A stretch of DNA of 64,000 bases from an uncultured Collinsella sp. (GTDB lineage: Bacteria; Actinomycetota; Coriobacteriia; Coriobacteriales; Coriobacteriaceae), in assembly GCA_902493375.1 (NCBI GenBank), contig CABUPH010000002.1, forward strand, positions 144,934-208,933, given 5' to 3'. Both the position numbers and the translations under genes were made by a program. The notes under the pieces were generated by a model. The model had not been told where the DNA came from. It ran no database searches and saw only the letters and a program-made list of their open reading frames with translations. Positions within the stretch are counted from its first letter, which is position 1. The number at the start of each line of letters is the position of its first letter. Shown here one piece after another: positions 41,711-49,689 of the stretch.

Positions 41711-43027
41711 TTATCCTTCCCACTCTAATTGGGAATCCTCCGATGCGCCTTCGCAAGCTCGCACGACCTCGATACCATGCGAGCGTGCGAACTCGACGAG
41801 CTCTGCGTTGCGGGCGTTTATGGTGCCGAAGGCGGCGGGGCACACAATAAGGCGCGCACAGTGGACGAGGAGCTCTTTGGCGCGGGCTATGGTTTTATCC
41901 CCGATCGGCTCGAAGGCGCGCTCGGCCACGCATTCCGTCGCCAGGTCGCGCGCGAGCTCGCAGTCGATGTCCCCTTCGTGCAGAACGCCCGCGTAGAACG
42001 CCTTGCCCTGCCGGATGAGCTGGCGAAACACAGCCGACCCCGTACCTGCGCCGGCGATGACGAACGTGTGCGCATCACCGTGTGGGCGCCCAATTTCCAC
42101 GCTGCCGAAGCGCTCGTTGAAGGTGCCATGCTGAAGGCCGTAGAGCTCGCCAATTGTCTCGCGCGTGAATATGTCCTCGGGTGCGCCGGCGCGGAAGACC
42201 CGGCCGTCCTTCACGCAAATCACCTTGTCGGCGCTTTTCTGCGCGAGCTCGAGTTCGTGGATGGACATGATGACAGCCACATTCCGCGATTTCGCAAGGT
42301 GGCGAAGTATTCGCAGCAGGTCGATCTGGTAGCGGATATCGAGATACGACGTGGGCTCGTCGAGCACGAGCACACGCGGATCCTGCGCGATGGCGCGTGC
42401 GAGCATGACGCGCTGGCGTTGCCCATCGCTTATCTGCATGAAGTCGCGCTCGGCGAGCTCTTCCACATGTGCGGTTTTCATGGCCTCGTCGACCCGACTA
42501 TGGTCGTCGGGCGAGAGTGTGCCCATTCGCCCGGTGTAGGGATGCCTTCCCGCCTCTACGATATCGCGGCAGGTGAGGAGCTCGGTCCGGGGGCGATCTG
42601 TCAGCATAACGGCAAGGTTCCTTGCGAACTCCGCCGTCTTCCATCGGGAAATCTCCCGCCCGTCGAGCTCGACTGTGCCGGCAAGCGGTGCCAGATGGCG
42701 TGTGATGGTTTTCAAGATGGTCGACTTGCCCGAGCCGTTCGGCCCGATGAGCGCCACGACGTCGCCCGCGCGAACCTCCAGATCGACGCCTTCGACTACG
42801 ACCTTCTTGTCGTAGCCCGCCGACAGGTCGCTTATGCGGAAAAGCGGCGCTCCGTCAGCCTGCGTTTCGATCGAGGTTTCGAGGTTCGACTCCGCTCGGA
42901 GGAGGCGTTCCGCGCGCAGTTCCGCACGAGCCGAAAGTGCCTTCTGGCGCTTTCGTGCGAGCTCAGGACTGTCTAAGCACGGAATGTCCCCTTCGAGCGT
43001 TTTGGGCCGCGGCACGAATTTCCCCAT
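41711..43027 (-). CDS. ABC transporter ATPase of the BtuD/FecE type with N- and C-terminal extensions
   Basis: Energises import of a corrinoid, haem or iron-chelate. It has 438 residues, longer than usual for the family. The ABC domain is at about 61-300: Walker A GPNGSGKST (95-103), signature SDGQRQR (200-206), Walker B VLVLDEP (219-225). An N-terminal 60-residue extension contains a palindromic-repeat insertion. A C-terminal domain (about 305-438, VIAGAGTGSAVFRQLIRQG, VCPAAFGTINARNAELV) resembles the extra domain of some archaeal-type corrinoid ATPases. The ATG directly follows the permease stop, with GTGAGG as ribosome site. Confidence 0.88.
   Translation of the reverse strand: MGKFVPRPKTLEGDIPCLDSPELARKRQKALSARAELRAERLLRAESNLETSIETQADGAPLFRISDLSAGYDKKVVVEGVDLEVRAGDVVALIGPNGSGKSTILKTITRHLAPLAGTVELDGREISRWKTAEFARNLAVMLTDRPRTELLTCRDIVEAGRHPYTGRMGTLSPDDHSRVDEAMKTAHVEELAERDFMQISDGQRQRVMLARAIAQDPRVLVLDEPTSYLDIRYQIDLLRILRHLAKSRNVAVIMSIHELELAQKSADKVICVKDGRVFRAGAPEDIFTRETIGELYGLQHGTFNERFGSVEIGRPHGDAHTFVIAGAGTGSAVFRQLIRQGKAFYAGVLHEGDIDCELARDLATECVAERAFEPIGDKTIARAKELLVHCARLIVCPAAFGTINARNAELVEFARSHGIEVVRACEGASEDSQLEWEG
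42918..42975 (+). repeat. Palindromic repeat, copy B (inside the ATPase coding sequence)
   Basis: AGTTCCGCACGAGCCGAA, a hairpin AAAGTGC...GCGCTTT, then TTCGTGCGAGC and AGGACTGT: the same blocks as copy A at 33049-33105. It lies in frame in the ATPase gene on the opposite strand and encodes roughly residues 18-37 (DSPELARKRQKALSARAELR). Confidence 0.75.
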
Positions 43028-44068
43028 CTACCTCACCCGCTTCTTCAACATGAGTGCGATAACCACCGGCGCGCCGAAGATGGCGGTGACGGCGCTGATG
43101 GAAAGCTCGACGGGAGAGAACAGCGTGCGCGCGATCAAATCGCAGCCCGCGCAGAAGATGGCGCCTCCCAAGAAGCACGCAGGAATCACGCGGATGGGCT
43201 TCGACGACTTTAGCGCCGACTTCACGAGATGCGGAACCGCGATGCCTACGAACGACACCGGACCAGCGAACGCGGTCACGCAGGCGGAGAGCATGCTCGC
43301 TAGAAGGACGAGCACCACGCGGAAGCGTGCGACGTTCACGCCGACGCTTTTCGCGTAGGCTTCTCCCAGCTGGAAGGCGGAAAGGGGCTTCGATATCGCG
43401 AATACGCATGCGCTCACGGTGATCACCACGACCGCGATGACCGCGACGTCATCCCAGCTCGAACCCGAGAAGCTACCCAAAGACCAGTTGTGCAGGTTCA
43501 CGATGGACTGGTCGTCGGCGAAGGCGATGAGGAAGTTCGTCGCCGCCGAGCAGATGTATCCCACCATGACACCCGCCACGATGAGCATGGCCATGGAATT
43601 TATGCGCCGTGCGATGAGGAGCACGAAGCCGATGGTGATAAGCGAGCCCAGAAACGCTGCGGCCACCATGGCCGGCGAGCACATGGCCTGGTTCGCGCCC
43701 AGAAGTACGATCATCGTAAGCGCGACGACGAACTTTGCGCCCGAGGAGACGCCCAAGATGAACGGGTCGGCGATGGGGTTGTTGAAAAACGTCTGCAGCA
43801 GGAACCCGGAGAGCGAAAGTGCCCCGCCGAGAAGCACAGCTGAAAGCACGCGCGGCAGGCGAATCTCCCAGATGACCTGACTTTCCATGGAATTGGCCGC
43901 GCCGCCCGAAAGGATGCCGGGGATGTGGTCTGCGGGCACGAGCACGCTCCCGATGCACAGGTTGGCCCCGACGAGCACGATGAGGGCAACAGCGAGCAAC
44001 GCCGTCACGGCGCGACACCGCGCGGCGCGCCCCGATTCGTCGTATGCCATGGAAAGTCGGCTTCTCAT
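43028..44068 (-). CDS. BtuC/FecCD-family ABC permease
   Basis: A 346-residue membrane permease with about ten helices. Family motifs include LPRVLSAVLLGGALSLSG, NPIADPFILGVSSGA and FVGIAVPHLVKS. It forms the channel for the ATPase encoded next. The start at 44068 is likely; M7 is possible. It lies 4 bases after the binding-protein gene. The substrate is probably a corrinoid or other tetrapyrrole because of the riboswitch and cbiK upstream. Confidence 0.92.
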   Translation of the reverse strand: MRSRLSMAYDESGRAARCRAVTALLAVALIVLVGANLCIGSVLVPADHIPGILSGGAANSMESQVIWEIRLPRVLSAVLLGGALSLSGFLLQTFFNNPIADPFILGVSSGAKFVVALTMIVLLGANQAMCSPAMVAAAFLGSLITIGFVLLIARRINSMAMLIVAGVMVGYICSAATNFLIAFADDQSIVNLHNWSLGSFSGSSWDDVAVIAVVVITVSACVFAISKPLSAFQLGEAYAKSVGVNVARFRVVLVLLASMLSACVTAFAGPVSFVGIAVPHLVKSALKSSKPIRVIPACFLGGAIFCAGCDLIARTLFSPVELSISAVTAIFGAPVVIALMLKKRVR

Positions 44069-44072
44069 GGTG

Positions 44073-45644
44073 CTAGCCGAGCTTCCTCAGATAATGGAAG
44101 TCGCTCGCGTCATCGCCGGTGAACGCCCCGTGCAGCTCATCGATAATGTCGGCGGTAGAGGTCATCTGCTGGTACATGTCGGCGCTTGTGACCCAGACGT
44201 TGCCGTTCTTCACGGCTTTGAACTGCGACAATAGCGCGTTTTTGCCTACGAAATCGTTCAAGGTGGCAACCGATTCGTCGATGGTGCCGTTGTAGATGAT
44301 GATGTCGGCATCCTTCGCCGTCGCGTAGAAGCGCTCCATTTCGAGCGTTACTGACGAACCTGACGTCGACGCCGTCTGCGCGTCATCGAGCGCGTAGCTG
44401 CCGCCTGCAAGCTCGATCATCTGCGCCACGTAGTCGCCCGCCCGCCTCGTGACGGCGGCCCCGTTCGAGTTAATGTAGAAATACGCCACGGTTTTACCTG
44501 ACGACGCGAGCCCCGACGTTTGCTCGACGCGTGCCTTCTGCTCGTTGAACAGGTGCGCGGCCTCGTCTTCCTTGTCGAACAGTACGCCGAAAAGCTTAAT
44601 CCACTCGACGCGCCCGAGTGCTTCGGGCTCGCTCGACGACTGTTCGGTGAGCACGACGAGCCCGAGCTTCTGCAGCTTTTCTTTCACATCGGGCGTGTGG
44701 TTGATCATGGTGTTCTCGATGGCGAGCGTGCAGCCCGAGGCCGATATTCGCTCGTAGTCGGGCGCGCTGTACTTGCCGCCGTAGGCGATCGCCCCACTTT
44801 CGAGCGCGCTTTTGAAGCCCGCGACCGAGCAATCGTCGGCCTTCGTGCCCGACATTAAGATATTGTCGCTCGCATCGAGCGCGTCGACCAGGCACATCGT
44901 CGCCGACGATACGAGATACACCTTGTCGGCGGGACGCCTTATGACCGCGATGTCGGAGCTCAACCCATCAGGTACCTTTGCATCTTGCGGCACCACGAGG
45001 AAGCGCTCCCCGTTCGAAACGCAGATAAGCCGCAGGTCGCCTTCGAACTCGTCGACAGTGAAGTGCTTGGCGTATTCAAGCTGAAGCGTCCCCGTCGGCT
45101 CCCAGCCGCAGCCCAAATCGGCGTTGTGGAAGTCGGCCGCGGCGCTTGAAGCCGTTCCCGCAGGGGAGCCGCCGCTTGCATCGTCGCCCGATTTCTCCTT
45201 CATGGTGGATGAGTCGAAGTGGAGCGTGTAGTCGATGGTGTGCGGCGTCGACATGGCGACGGTCTCGGCCGACACGGCGATGTCCTCGTCGAGCGTGACG
45301 GGTATCTCGAACGTAGAGTTGCCGCCGTCGTTTACGGGCGCGTAGTCCACGCCGTCGACGGTCATCTTGTCGTAGTTTGAACTCGACCAGGTGATGGTCG
45401 CGGTGTAGGTGTCGCCATCCTTCACAATTGTGGTGGGTGAGCTGATGCTTGCGCGCCCTGACCCGCCGGAAAGCGAGACGCTCACAGTGTATTCCTGAGA
45501 GCCCGCCGTGGCACCGGTCGCGTTCGGGCTCGCACTGCACCCCGCGAAGTGAAGCGCGAGCAGGGCGACGAGAACGCAGGCGATCGCGCGCGCCGCGATG
45601 CTGCGGCGCTTCCTGTTTTCCCCCTTGGGAAGAATCGACCGCAT
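44073..45644 (-). CDS. Substrate-binding lipoprotein with N-terminal NEAT-like domain
   Basis: A 523-residue lipoprotein with basic N-terminus, hydrophobic segment and lipobox LHFAGC (C36). Residues about 50-150 form a beta-rich domain (YTATITWSSSNYDKMTVDG, STFEIPVTLDEDIAVSA, IDYTLHFDS). It resembles a NEAT-like haem-binding sandwich and aligns by eye with the next gene's protein. Residues about 190-523 are a class III periplasmic-binding (BtuF/FecB) domain (KVYLVSSATMCLVDALDA, VLTEQSSSEPEALGRVEWIKLFG cut by usual gaps). It delivers the ligand to the permease. The fusion is larger than BtuF (about 270 residues). Confidence 0.85.
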   Translation of the reverse strand: MRSILPKGENRKRRSIAARAIACVLVALLALHFAGCSASPNATGATAGSQEYTVSVSLSGGSGRASISSPTTIVKDGDTYTATITWSSSNYDKMTVDGVDYAPVNDGGNSTFEIPVTLDEDIAVSAETVAMSTPHTIDYTLHFDSSTMKEKSGDDASGGSPAGTASSAAADFHNADLGCGWEPTGTLQLEYAKHFTVDEFEGDLRLICVSNGERFLVVPQDAKVPDGLSSDIAVIRRPADKVYLVSSATMCLVDALDASDNILMSGTKADDCSVAGFKSALESGAIAYGGKYSAPDYERISASGCTLAIENTMINHTPDVKEKLQKLGLVVLTEQSSSEPEALGRVEWIKLFGVLFDKEDEAAHLFNEQKARVEQTSGLASSGKTVAYFYINSNGAAVTRRAGDYVAQMIELAGGSYALDDAQTASTSGSSVTLEMERFYATAKDADIIIYNGTIDESVATLNDFVGKNALLSQFKAVKNGNVWVTSADMYQQMTSTADIIDELHGAFTGDDASDFHYLRKLG

Positions 45645-45648
45645 GGCG

Positions 45649-46182
45649 TTACTTCAGTGCGTCGGCGCGCAGATCGACGCCGGCGGATTCGAATACGAGC
45701 GTGCGGTCGTACCACCGCTCCCTTCTAATGCTCCACGCGGCGCAGGCGGTGTCCTCGTCGAGCGCATCAACGGGCACGTCGTAGGTGTACTTGCCTTCCG
45801 CGTTTTCCACATAGGGGATGAAGTCGGCCTCGCTCGCGGCGGCAGCCTCGTCGCCCGTGCCCATGAAGAGCTTGCCGTAGCCCGTGCCGGAAAGTGTCAT
45901 CACGCAGTGCATGGAGCCGTTTTCCACGATGAGCTGGGCGTCCACAATCCTGAACATGTTCGAGCTGGAATCTACGGTGATCTGATAGGTGCCGTCGGCC
46001 ACCTTGTCGGCGGTGATGGGGGCAGCGCTTGCGCCCTCGGGCGCATCGGCCGCCTGTTCGGTCTTTTCCTGGGTATCGGCATCGCTTGCCTTTGCGCTGT
46101 CGATTGAATTTCCGCCGCAGCCGGCGAGCGAGAACGCGAAAAGCGCCGCCGACAGGGCGAAGGCGAGGGTTTTCTTCAACAT
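45649..46182 (-). CDS. Small NEAT-like lipoprotein
   Basis: A 177-residue protein with signal peptide and lipobox FSLAGC (C22), an acidic linker, then one domain (about 60-170). Visible blocks are DGTYQITVDSSSNMF, MTLSGTGYGKLFMG, YTYDVPVDALDEDTACAA and WYDRTLVF. The order and spacing match the N-terminal domain of the binding protein. Both look like NEAT-type tetrapyrrole-binding sandwiches, inferred by eye only. The start is chosen for the signal peptide and AAAGGA upstream. It probably captures ligand at the cell surface and passes it to the binding protein. Confidence 0.72.
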   Translation of the reverse strand: MLKKTLAFALSAALFAFSLAGCGGNSIDSAKASDADTQEKTEQAADAPEGASAAPITADKVADGTYQITVDSSSNMFRIVDAQLIVENGSMHCVMTLSGTGYGKLFMGTGDEAAAASEADFIPYVENAEGKYTYDVPVDALDEDTACAAWSIRRERWYDRTLVFESAGVDLRADALK

Positions 46183-46244
46183 GGAGGGGTTCCTTTCAAT
46201 CGCTTCGACCGCCCGCGCCGTGCGGTGGGCGGGCGGGATGCGAA

Positions 46245-46317
46245 TGCAACGGGCATGCGCCGTCGGTCGGGGAAGGCACATGCCCGTTGCACGGGGACGC
46301 GACCGGCGCCCCCGTGC
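46245..46317 (-). other. Overlapping hairpins between cbiK and the NEAT-like gene
   Basis: TGCAACGGGCATGCGCC (46245-46261) pairs with 46275-46291 (one mismatch). GCACGGGG (46289-46296) can pair with CCCCGTGC downstream (to 46317). Both lie in the 144-base gap. They may protect or attenuate the mRNA between the chelatase and the transporter genes. Confidence 0.5.
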
Positions 46318-46326
46318 GCGGCGAGT

Positions 46327-47253
46327 TTACAGCTTGGCGATGGCGTCGTCCACGTGCGAGACGTAGATGTCGTCGACCGCGACGTTCTGTCCCAGACCCT
46401 GGAGCAGGCACGTCACTTCGAAGCCGGCGGCCACGAACTTCGCAGCCCAGCTGTCGGGGTCGGTCTCGTCTGCCATGTCGTTGTTCGCGTGGTCGCCCGC
46501 GACCACCATGAACGGCGCGAGCACGGCCTTCTTGTACCCTGCGGCGCTCGCGGCGGCGATAACATCCTCGCAGGTCGGTTCAGCCTCGACGGTGCCGACG
46601 AAGAACTGCGTCAAGCCCTCGTTCTTGAACACTTCCTGCATCTTGGCATAGTCGGCGTTGGAATCGGCTTCGGTGCCGTGGCCCATGAGGCACAGCGCCG
46701 TCTTGCCGTCGTCGAAGGACGCCATGTTCTCCTTAATGGCTGCGGCCACCTTCTTGTAGTCGTCGTCGGAGGTGAGCAGCGGGTCGCCGAGCGAGATTTT
46801 GTCGAACTTGTCGGCGTACTTGTCGAGCTCGTCTTTCACGTCGGTATATTCCAGGCCACCCATGAGATGCGTCGGCTGCACGACGATTTCCTTCACGCCG
46901 TCTTCCACGCAGCGGTCGAGCGCCTCGGTCATGTTGTCGATCGTGATGCCGTCGCGCTTCTTCAGCTTGTCGATGATGATCTGCGCGGTGAAGGCGCGGC
47001 GGATGTCGTAGTCCTGCCAGTACTTCTCGCGGATAGCGTCTTCGATGGCGCCGATGGTGATGTGGCGCGAGTCGTTGTAGCTCGTGCCGAAGCTCGTGAC
47101 GAGGATGACCGGCTTCACGGCCTTCTCCTTTTCACTCGATTTCTCGGAACTCGCGGAGGTGTTGGAGCAGCCCGCGAGCGCGACTCCGGCGAGCGCGACG
47201 GCTCCGGTTGCTGCGGCGCCCATGAAGCCGCGGCGTGACATCTGGTCGGACAT
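46327..47253 (-). CDS. cbiK: Tat-exported lipoprotein homologue of cobaltochelatase CbiK
   Basis: A 308-residue class II chelatase. CbiK inserts cobalt into sirohydrochlorin. The metal-site histidines are H192 (LMGHGTEAD) and H255 (VAGDHANND), with an acidic residue at E223 (TVEAEP). The N-terminus is unusual: twin arginines in MSRRGF (7-8), a hydrophobic stretch and lipobox LAGC (C29), so it is predicted to be folded, exported by Tat and lipid-anchored. Periplasmic CbiK forms are known in Desulfovibrio. The start at 47253 is preferred over 47340, which lies upstream in the leader. It is the first gene after the riboswitch. Confidence 0.88.
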   Translation of the reverse strand: MSDQMSRRGFMGAAATGAVALAGVALAGCSNTSASSEKSSEKEKAVKPVILVTSFGTSYNDSRHITIGAIEDAIREKYWQDYDIRRAFTAQIIIDKLKKRDGITIDNMTEALDRCVEDGVKEIVVQPTHLMGGLEYTDVKDELDKYADKFDKISLGDPLLTSDDDYKKVAAAIKENMASFDDGKTALCLMGHGTEADSNADYAKMQEVFKNEGLTQFFVGTVEAEPTCEDVIAAASAAGYKKAVLAPFMVVAGDHANNDMADETDPDSWAAKFVAAGFEVTCLLQGLGQNVAVDDIYVSHVDDAIAKL

Positions 47254-47369
47254 GGTTTTTCCTTTCCTCGGTTTGCCGGTCCCCCGGCGACAGTTGCTTG
47301 TCGGCACAAGCGAAAGAAAAGCGCACCCCTCGGGGTTCACAAGGAGCTAACGCCACGGCGATGCCGTGA

Positions 47370-47480
47370 GGAAAAGGCGAAGCAGTCTGGCTTGGGGCGC
47401 GAGGCGGTTCGCCCGCGCGTCCTATACAGTAATGTCCCTTGCCCAGGATTCCCACCTGGTTCCCTCCGCAAGCCAGCGCG
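47370..47480 (-). promoter_or_regulatory. Cobalamin riboswitch
   Basis: On the minus strand the leader reads GAGGGAACCAGGTGGGAATCC (at about 47465-47445), then CAAGGGAC, TTACTGTATAGG (about 47433-47420), a variable arm and the B12 box CCAAGCCAGACTGC (47394-47381). The outer strands CTGGCTTG and CAAGCCAG are exact complements. The order and sequence are those of the AdoCbl element. It precedes cbiK and the transporter genes, so high cobalamin should shut them off. CACGGC/GCCGTG and ACCCC/GGGGT hairpins with a T-rich tail follow and may be the expression platform. Confidence 0.92.
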
Positions 47481-47711
47481 GGCTGTGCGGGCGCCGCGCC
47501 GGTCATTTCCTTTTATCCGATTGTCATATGCTCGTTGCCGAAACTTTTACTATGATAGTGGGCACTTGTGAACGTGTCAAAGCCAGGGCGGGCAGCATTG
47601 CGCCTCCTGCCTGCGCATTTGCGCCGATTGCCGCCGCAGGCGCCGTGTTTTGCCCGCTGCGCGAATGGCGGCGTAAACGGTTGCGATGAGAAACGGGAAG
47701 GGAAGGCTCGG
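47481..47711. other. Divergent gap before the cobalamin synthesis operon
   Basis: Promoters for both directions must lie here. TATGAT at 47551-47556 is a possible plus-strand -10 with no clear -35. A stem TGCGCC...GGCGC before GTGTTTT is weak. I see no second riboswitch core on the plus strand. Confidence 0.4.
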
Positions 47712-48503
47712 ATGATTCATATCGTTGGTGCAGGATCGGGCGCCGCCGACCTTATCACGCTGCGCGGGGCGCGCCTTCTGCGTGCGGCCGACGTGGTCGT
47801 TTGGGCGGGAAGCCTTGTGAACCCCGAGCTGCTCGCCGAGTGTAAGGAATCCTGCGTCGTCTACGACAGCGCGCACATGACCTTGGAGGAAGTGCTCGAC
47901 GTGATGTGCGCGGCGGATGCACGGGGCGAGGAAGTGGTGCGCCTGCACACGGGCGACCCGTGCCTGTACGGCGCCATCCAGGAGCAGATGGACGCGCTCG
48001 ACGCGCGCGGCGTGGACTACGAGGTGGTGCCCGGCGTGTCCAGCTTTTGCGGTGCCGCAGCGGCGCTTCGCCAGGAATACACGCTGCCGGGAATCAGCCA
48101 GTCGGTCGTGATCACGCGGCTTTCCGGGCGCACCCCTATGCCCGCGGGCGAGGGCATGCGCACCATGGCGGAAAGCGGCTCGACTATGGTCATCTTCCTG
48201 AGCTCGGGTATGCTCGCCGAGCTTTCCGCCGAGCTTTTGGCCGCTGGCCGCAGCTCCGACGAGCCGGCGGCGCTCGTGTACAAGGCGACCTGGCCTGAGG
48301 AGCGCGTGGTGCGCTGCACAGTGGGCACGCTTGCCGATGCGGGTGCGCGAGAGGGCATCGACCGCACGGCGCTCGTGGTGGTGGGCCGCGTGCTCGGAGC
48401 TCGCGGCGGGCTTGCGCACGACGGCGCGCAAGCGGAGTCGTACGAGCGCAGCAAGCTTTACGACCCTTCGTTTGCCACGGGGTATCGGAAGGCGAGTAGC
48501 TAG
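47712..48503 (+). CDS. cbiF: Cobalt-precorrin-4 C11-methyltransferase
   Basis: SAM-dependent methylation at C11 of the corrin ring. It has 263 residues. The N-terminal IVGAGSGAADLITLRG loop, LHTGDPCLYGA and PGVSSFCGAAAAL are signatures of the class III methyltransferases. The C-terminal SKLYDPSF is typical of CbiF/CobM. GGGAAGG lies before the ATG. It is the first gene of the synthesis operon; cbiD follows after one base. Confidence 0.94.
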   Translation: MIHIVGAGSGAADLITLRGARLLRAADVVVWAGSLVNPELLAECKESCVVYDSAHMTLEEVLDVMCAADARGEEVVRLHTGDPCLYGAIQEQMDALDARGVDYEVVPGVSSFCGAAAALRQEYTLPGISQSVVITRLSGRTPMPAGEGMRTMAESGSTMVIFLSSGMLAELSAELLAAGRSSDEPAALVYKATWPEERVVRCTVGTLADAGAREGIDRTALVVVGRVLGARGGLAHDGAQAESYERSKLYDPSFATGYRKASS

Positions 48504-48504
48504 C

Positions 48505-49689
48505 GTGGCCTTCGAGCACTACATATATACCGGGACGACCCGCCTGCGCTGCGGCTACACCACGGGGAGCTGCGCCGCGCTCGCGGCGAAGGCGGCCTGC
48601 GAGATGCTCTTGTCACGAAAGCCCGTCGGCCGCGTGTCGATCGTCACCCCCGGCGGGCTGCCTGTCGAGGCGAACGTGGTCGACGCATACATCGGCGAGG
48701 GGTGCGCCCAGTGCGCCGTGCGAAAGGACGCAGGCGACGATGCCGATGTGACCGACGGCGTGCTCGTGTACGCGCGCGTGGAACATGCGGGGTCGGGCAC
48801 GGGCGCTGCGGGCAGCAAGGGCGTGCCCACGCGCGAATCGGAAGTTTCCGTCGATGGCGGCGTGGGCGTGGGGCGCGTGACGTTGCCCGGGCTCGAGCAG
48901 CCGGTGGGGGCGGCCGCCATCAACGCGACGCCGCGCGCGATGATCACTTCGGTGGTGCGCGAGGTGTGTGCCGCGCACGGTTTTTCTGGAAATATTGCTG
49001 TGACGATTTCGGTACCCGAGGGTGTTGCCCTTGCCGAAAAGACCTTCAACCCGCACCTGGGGATAGAGGGCGGCATCTCCATCCTGGGCACGACGGGCAT
49101 CGTCGAGCCGCGCAGCCTCGCTGCCTTGCGCGACAGCATCGAGCTCGAGATCCGGCAGCATGCGGCTATGGGGCGGCGCGGAGTCGTGCTCACGCCCGGC
49201 AACTACGGCGCGCAGTTCATCTCGGGGCATTTCCACCTAAACGGTGTGCCGGTGGTCTTCATCTCCAACTTCGTGGGCGATGCGATTGATTGCTGCGTTC
49301 GCGAGGGATTTACCAATGTCCTTCTTGTGGGACACATCGGCAAGCTGGTGAAGGTCGCGGGCGGCATCATGGACACCCATTCGCGTACCGCCGACTGCCG
49401 CGCGGAGATTCTGGCCGCCCACGCGGCCTTGGCCGGCGCGGGCGCGAAGACCGTGCACGAGATCATGTCGTCGGTCACGACCACGGCGGCGCTCGAGGTA
49501 ATCGAGGCCGCCGGCGTGGGGGACGCTGCGCGCGCCTCGCTCGCTGCGGCAATCGAGGACAGGTTGCGCCGTCGCGCGGCGGGCGCATGCGACATCGCCG
49601 CGGTCGTGTTCGACGCCGAGCGCCGCGAGCTTTTCCGCACGTCGGGCGCCGATGCGGTTATCGGGGAATTGGGGGCGACGTATGAGTAA
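48505..49689 (+). CDS. cbiD: Cobalt-precorrin-5B C1-methyltransferase
   Basis: Methylates C1 in the anaerobic pathway. It has 394 residues with CbiD motifs LRCGYTTGSCAALAAKAA near the N-terminus, and LGTTGIVEPRS and LVGHIGKLVKVAGGIMDTHS later. GTG start, one base after cbiF. cbiL overlaps by 8 bases. The presence of CbiD with CbiG and CbiK marks the oxygen-independent route. Confidence 0.95.
   Translation: MAFEHYIYTGTTRLRCGYTTGSCAALAAKAACEMLLSRKPVGRVSIVTPGGLPVEANVVDAYIGEGCAQCAVRKDAGDDADVTDGVLVYARVEHAGSGTGAAGSKGVPTRESEVSVDGGVGVGRVTLPGLEQPVGAAAINATPRAMITSVVREVCAAHGFSGNIAVTISVPEGVALAEKTFNPHLGIEGGISILGTTGIVEPRSLAALRDSIELEIRQHAAMGRRGVVLTPGNYGAQFISGHFHLNGVPVVFISNFVGDAIDCCVREGFTNVLLVGHIGKLVKVAGGIMDTHSRTADCRAEILAAHAALAGAGAKTVHEIMSSVTTTAALEVIEAAGVGDAARASLAAAIEDRLRRRAAGACDIAAVVFDAERRELFRTSGADAVIGELGATYE

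Noticed and set aside
47578..47600. Possible second cobalamin riboswitch on the plus strand before cbiF
   Set aside because: Only a B12-box-like string is present. The GGTGxxAATCC and ACTGT core elements are missing upstream.
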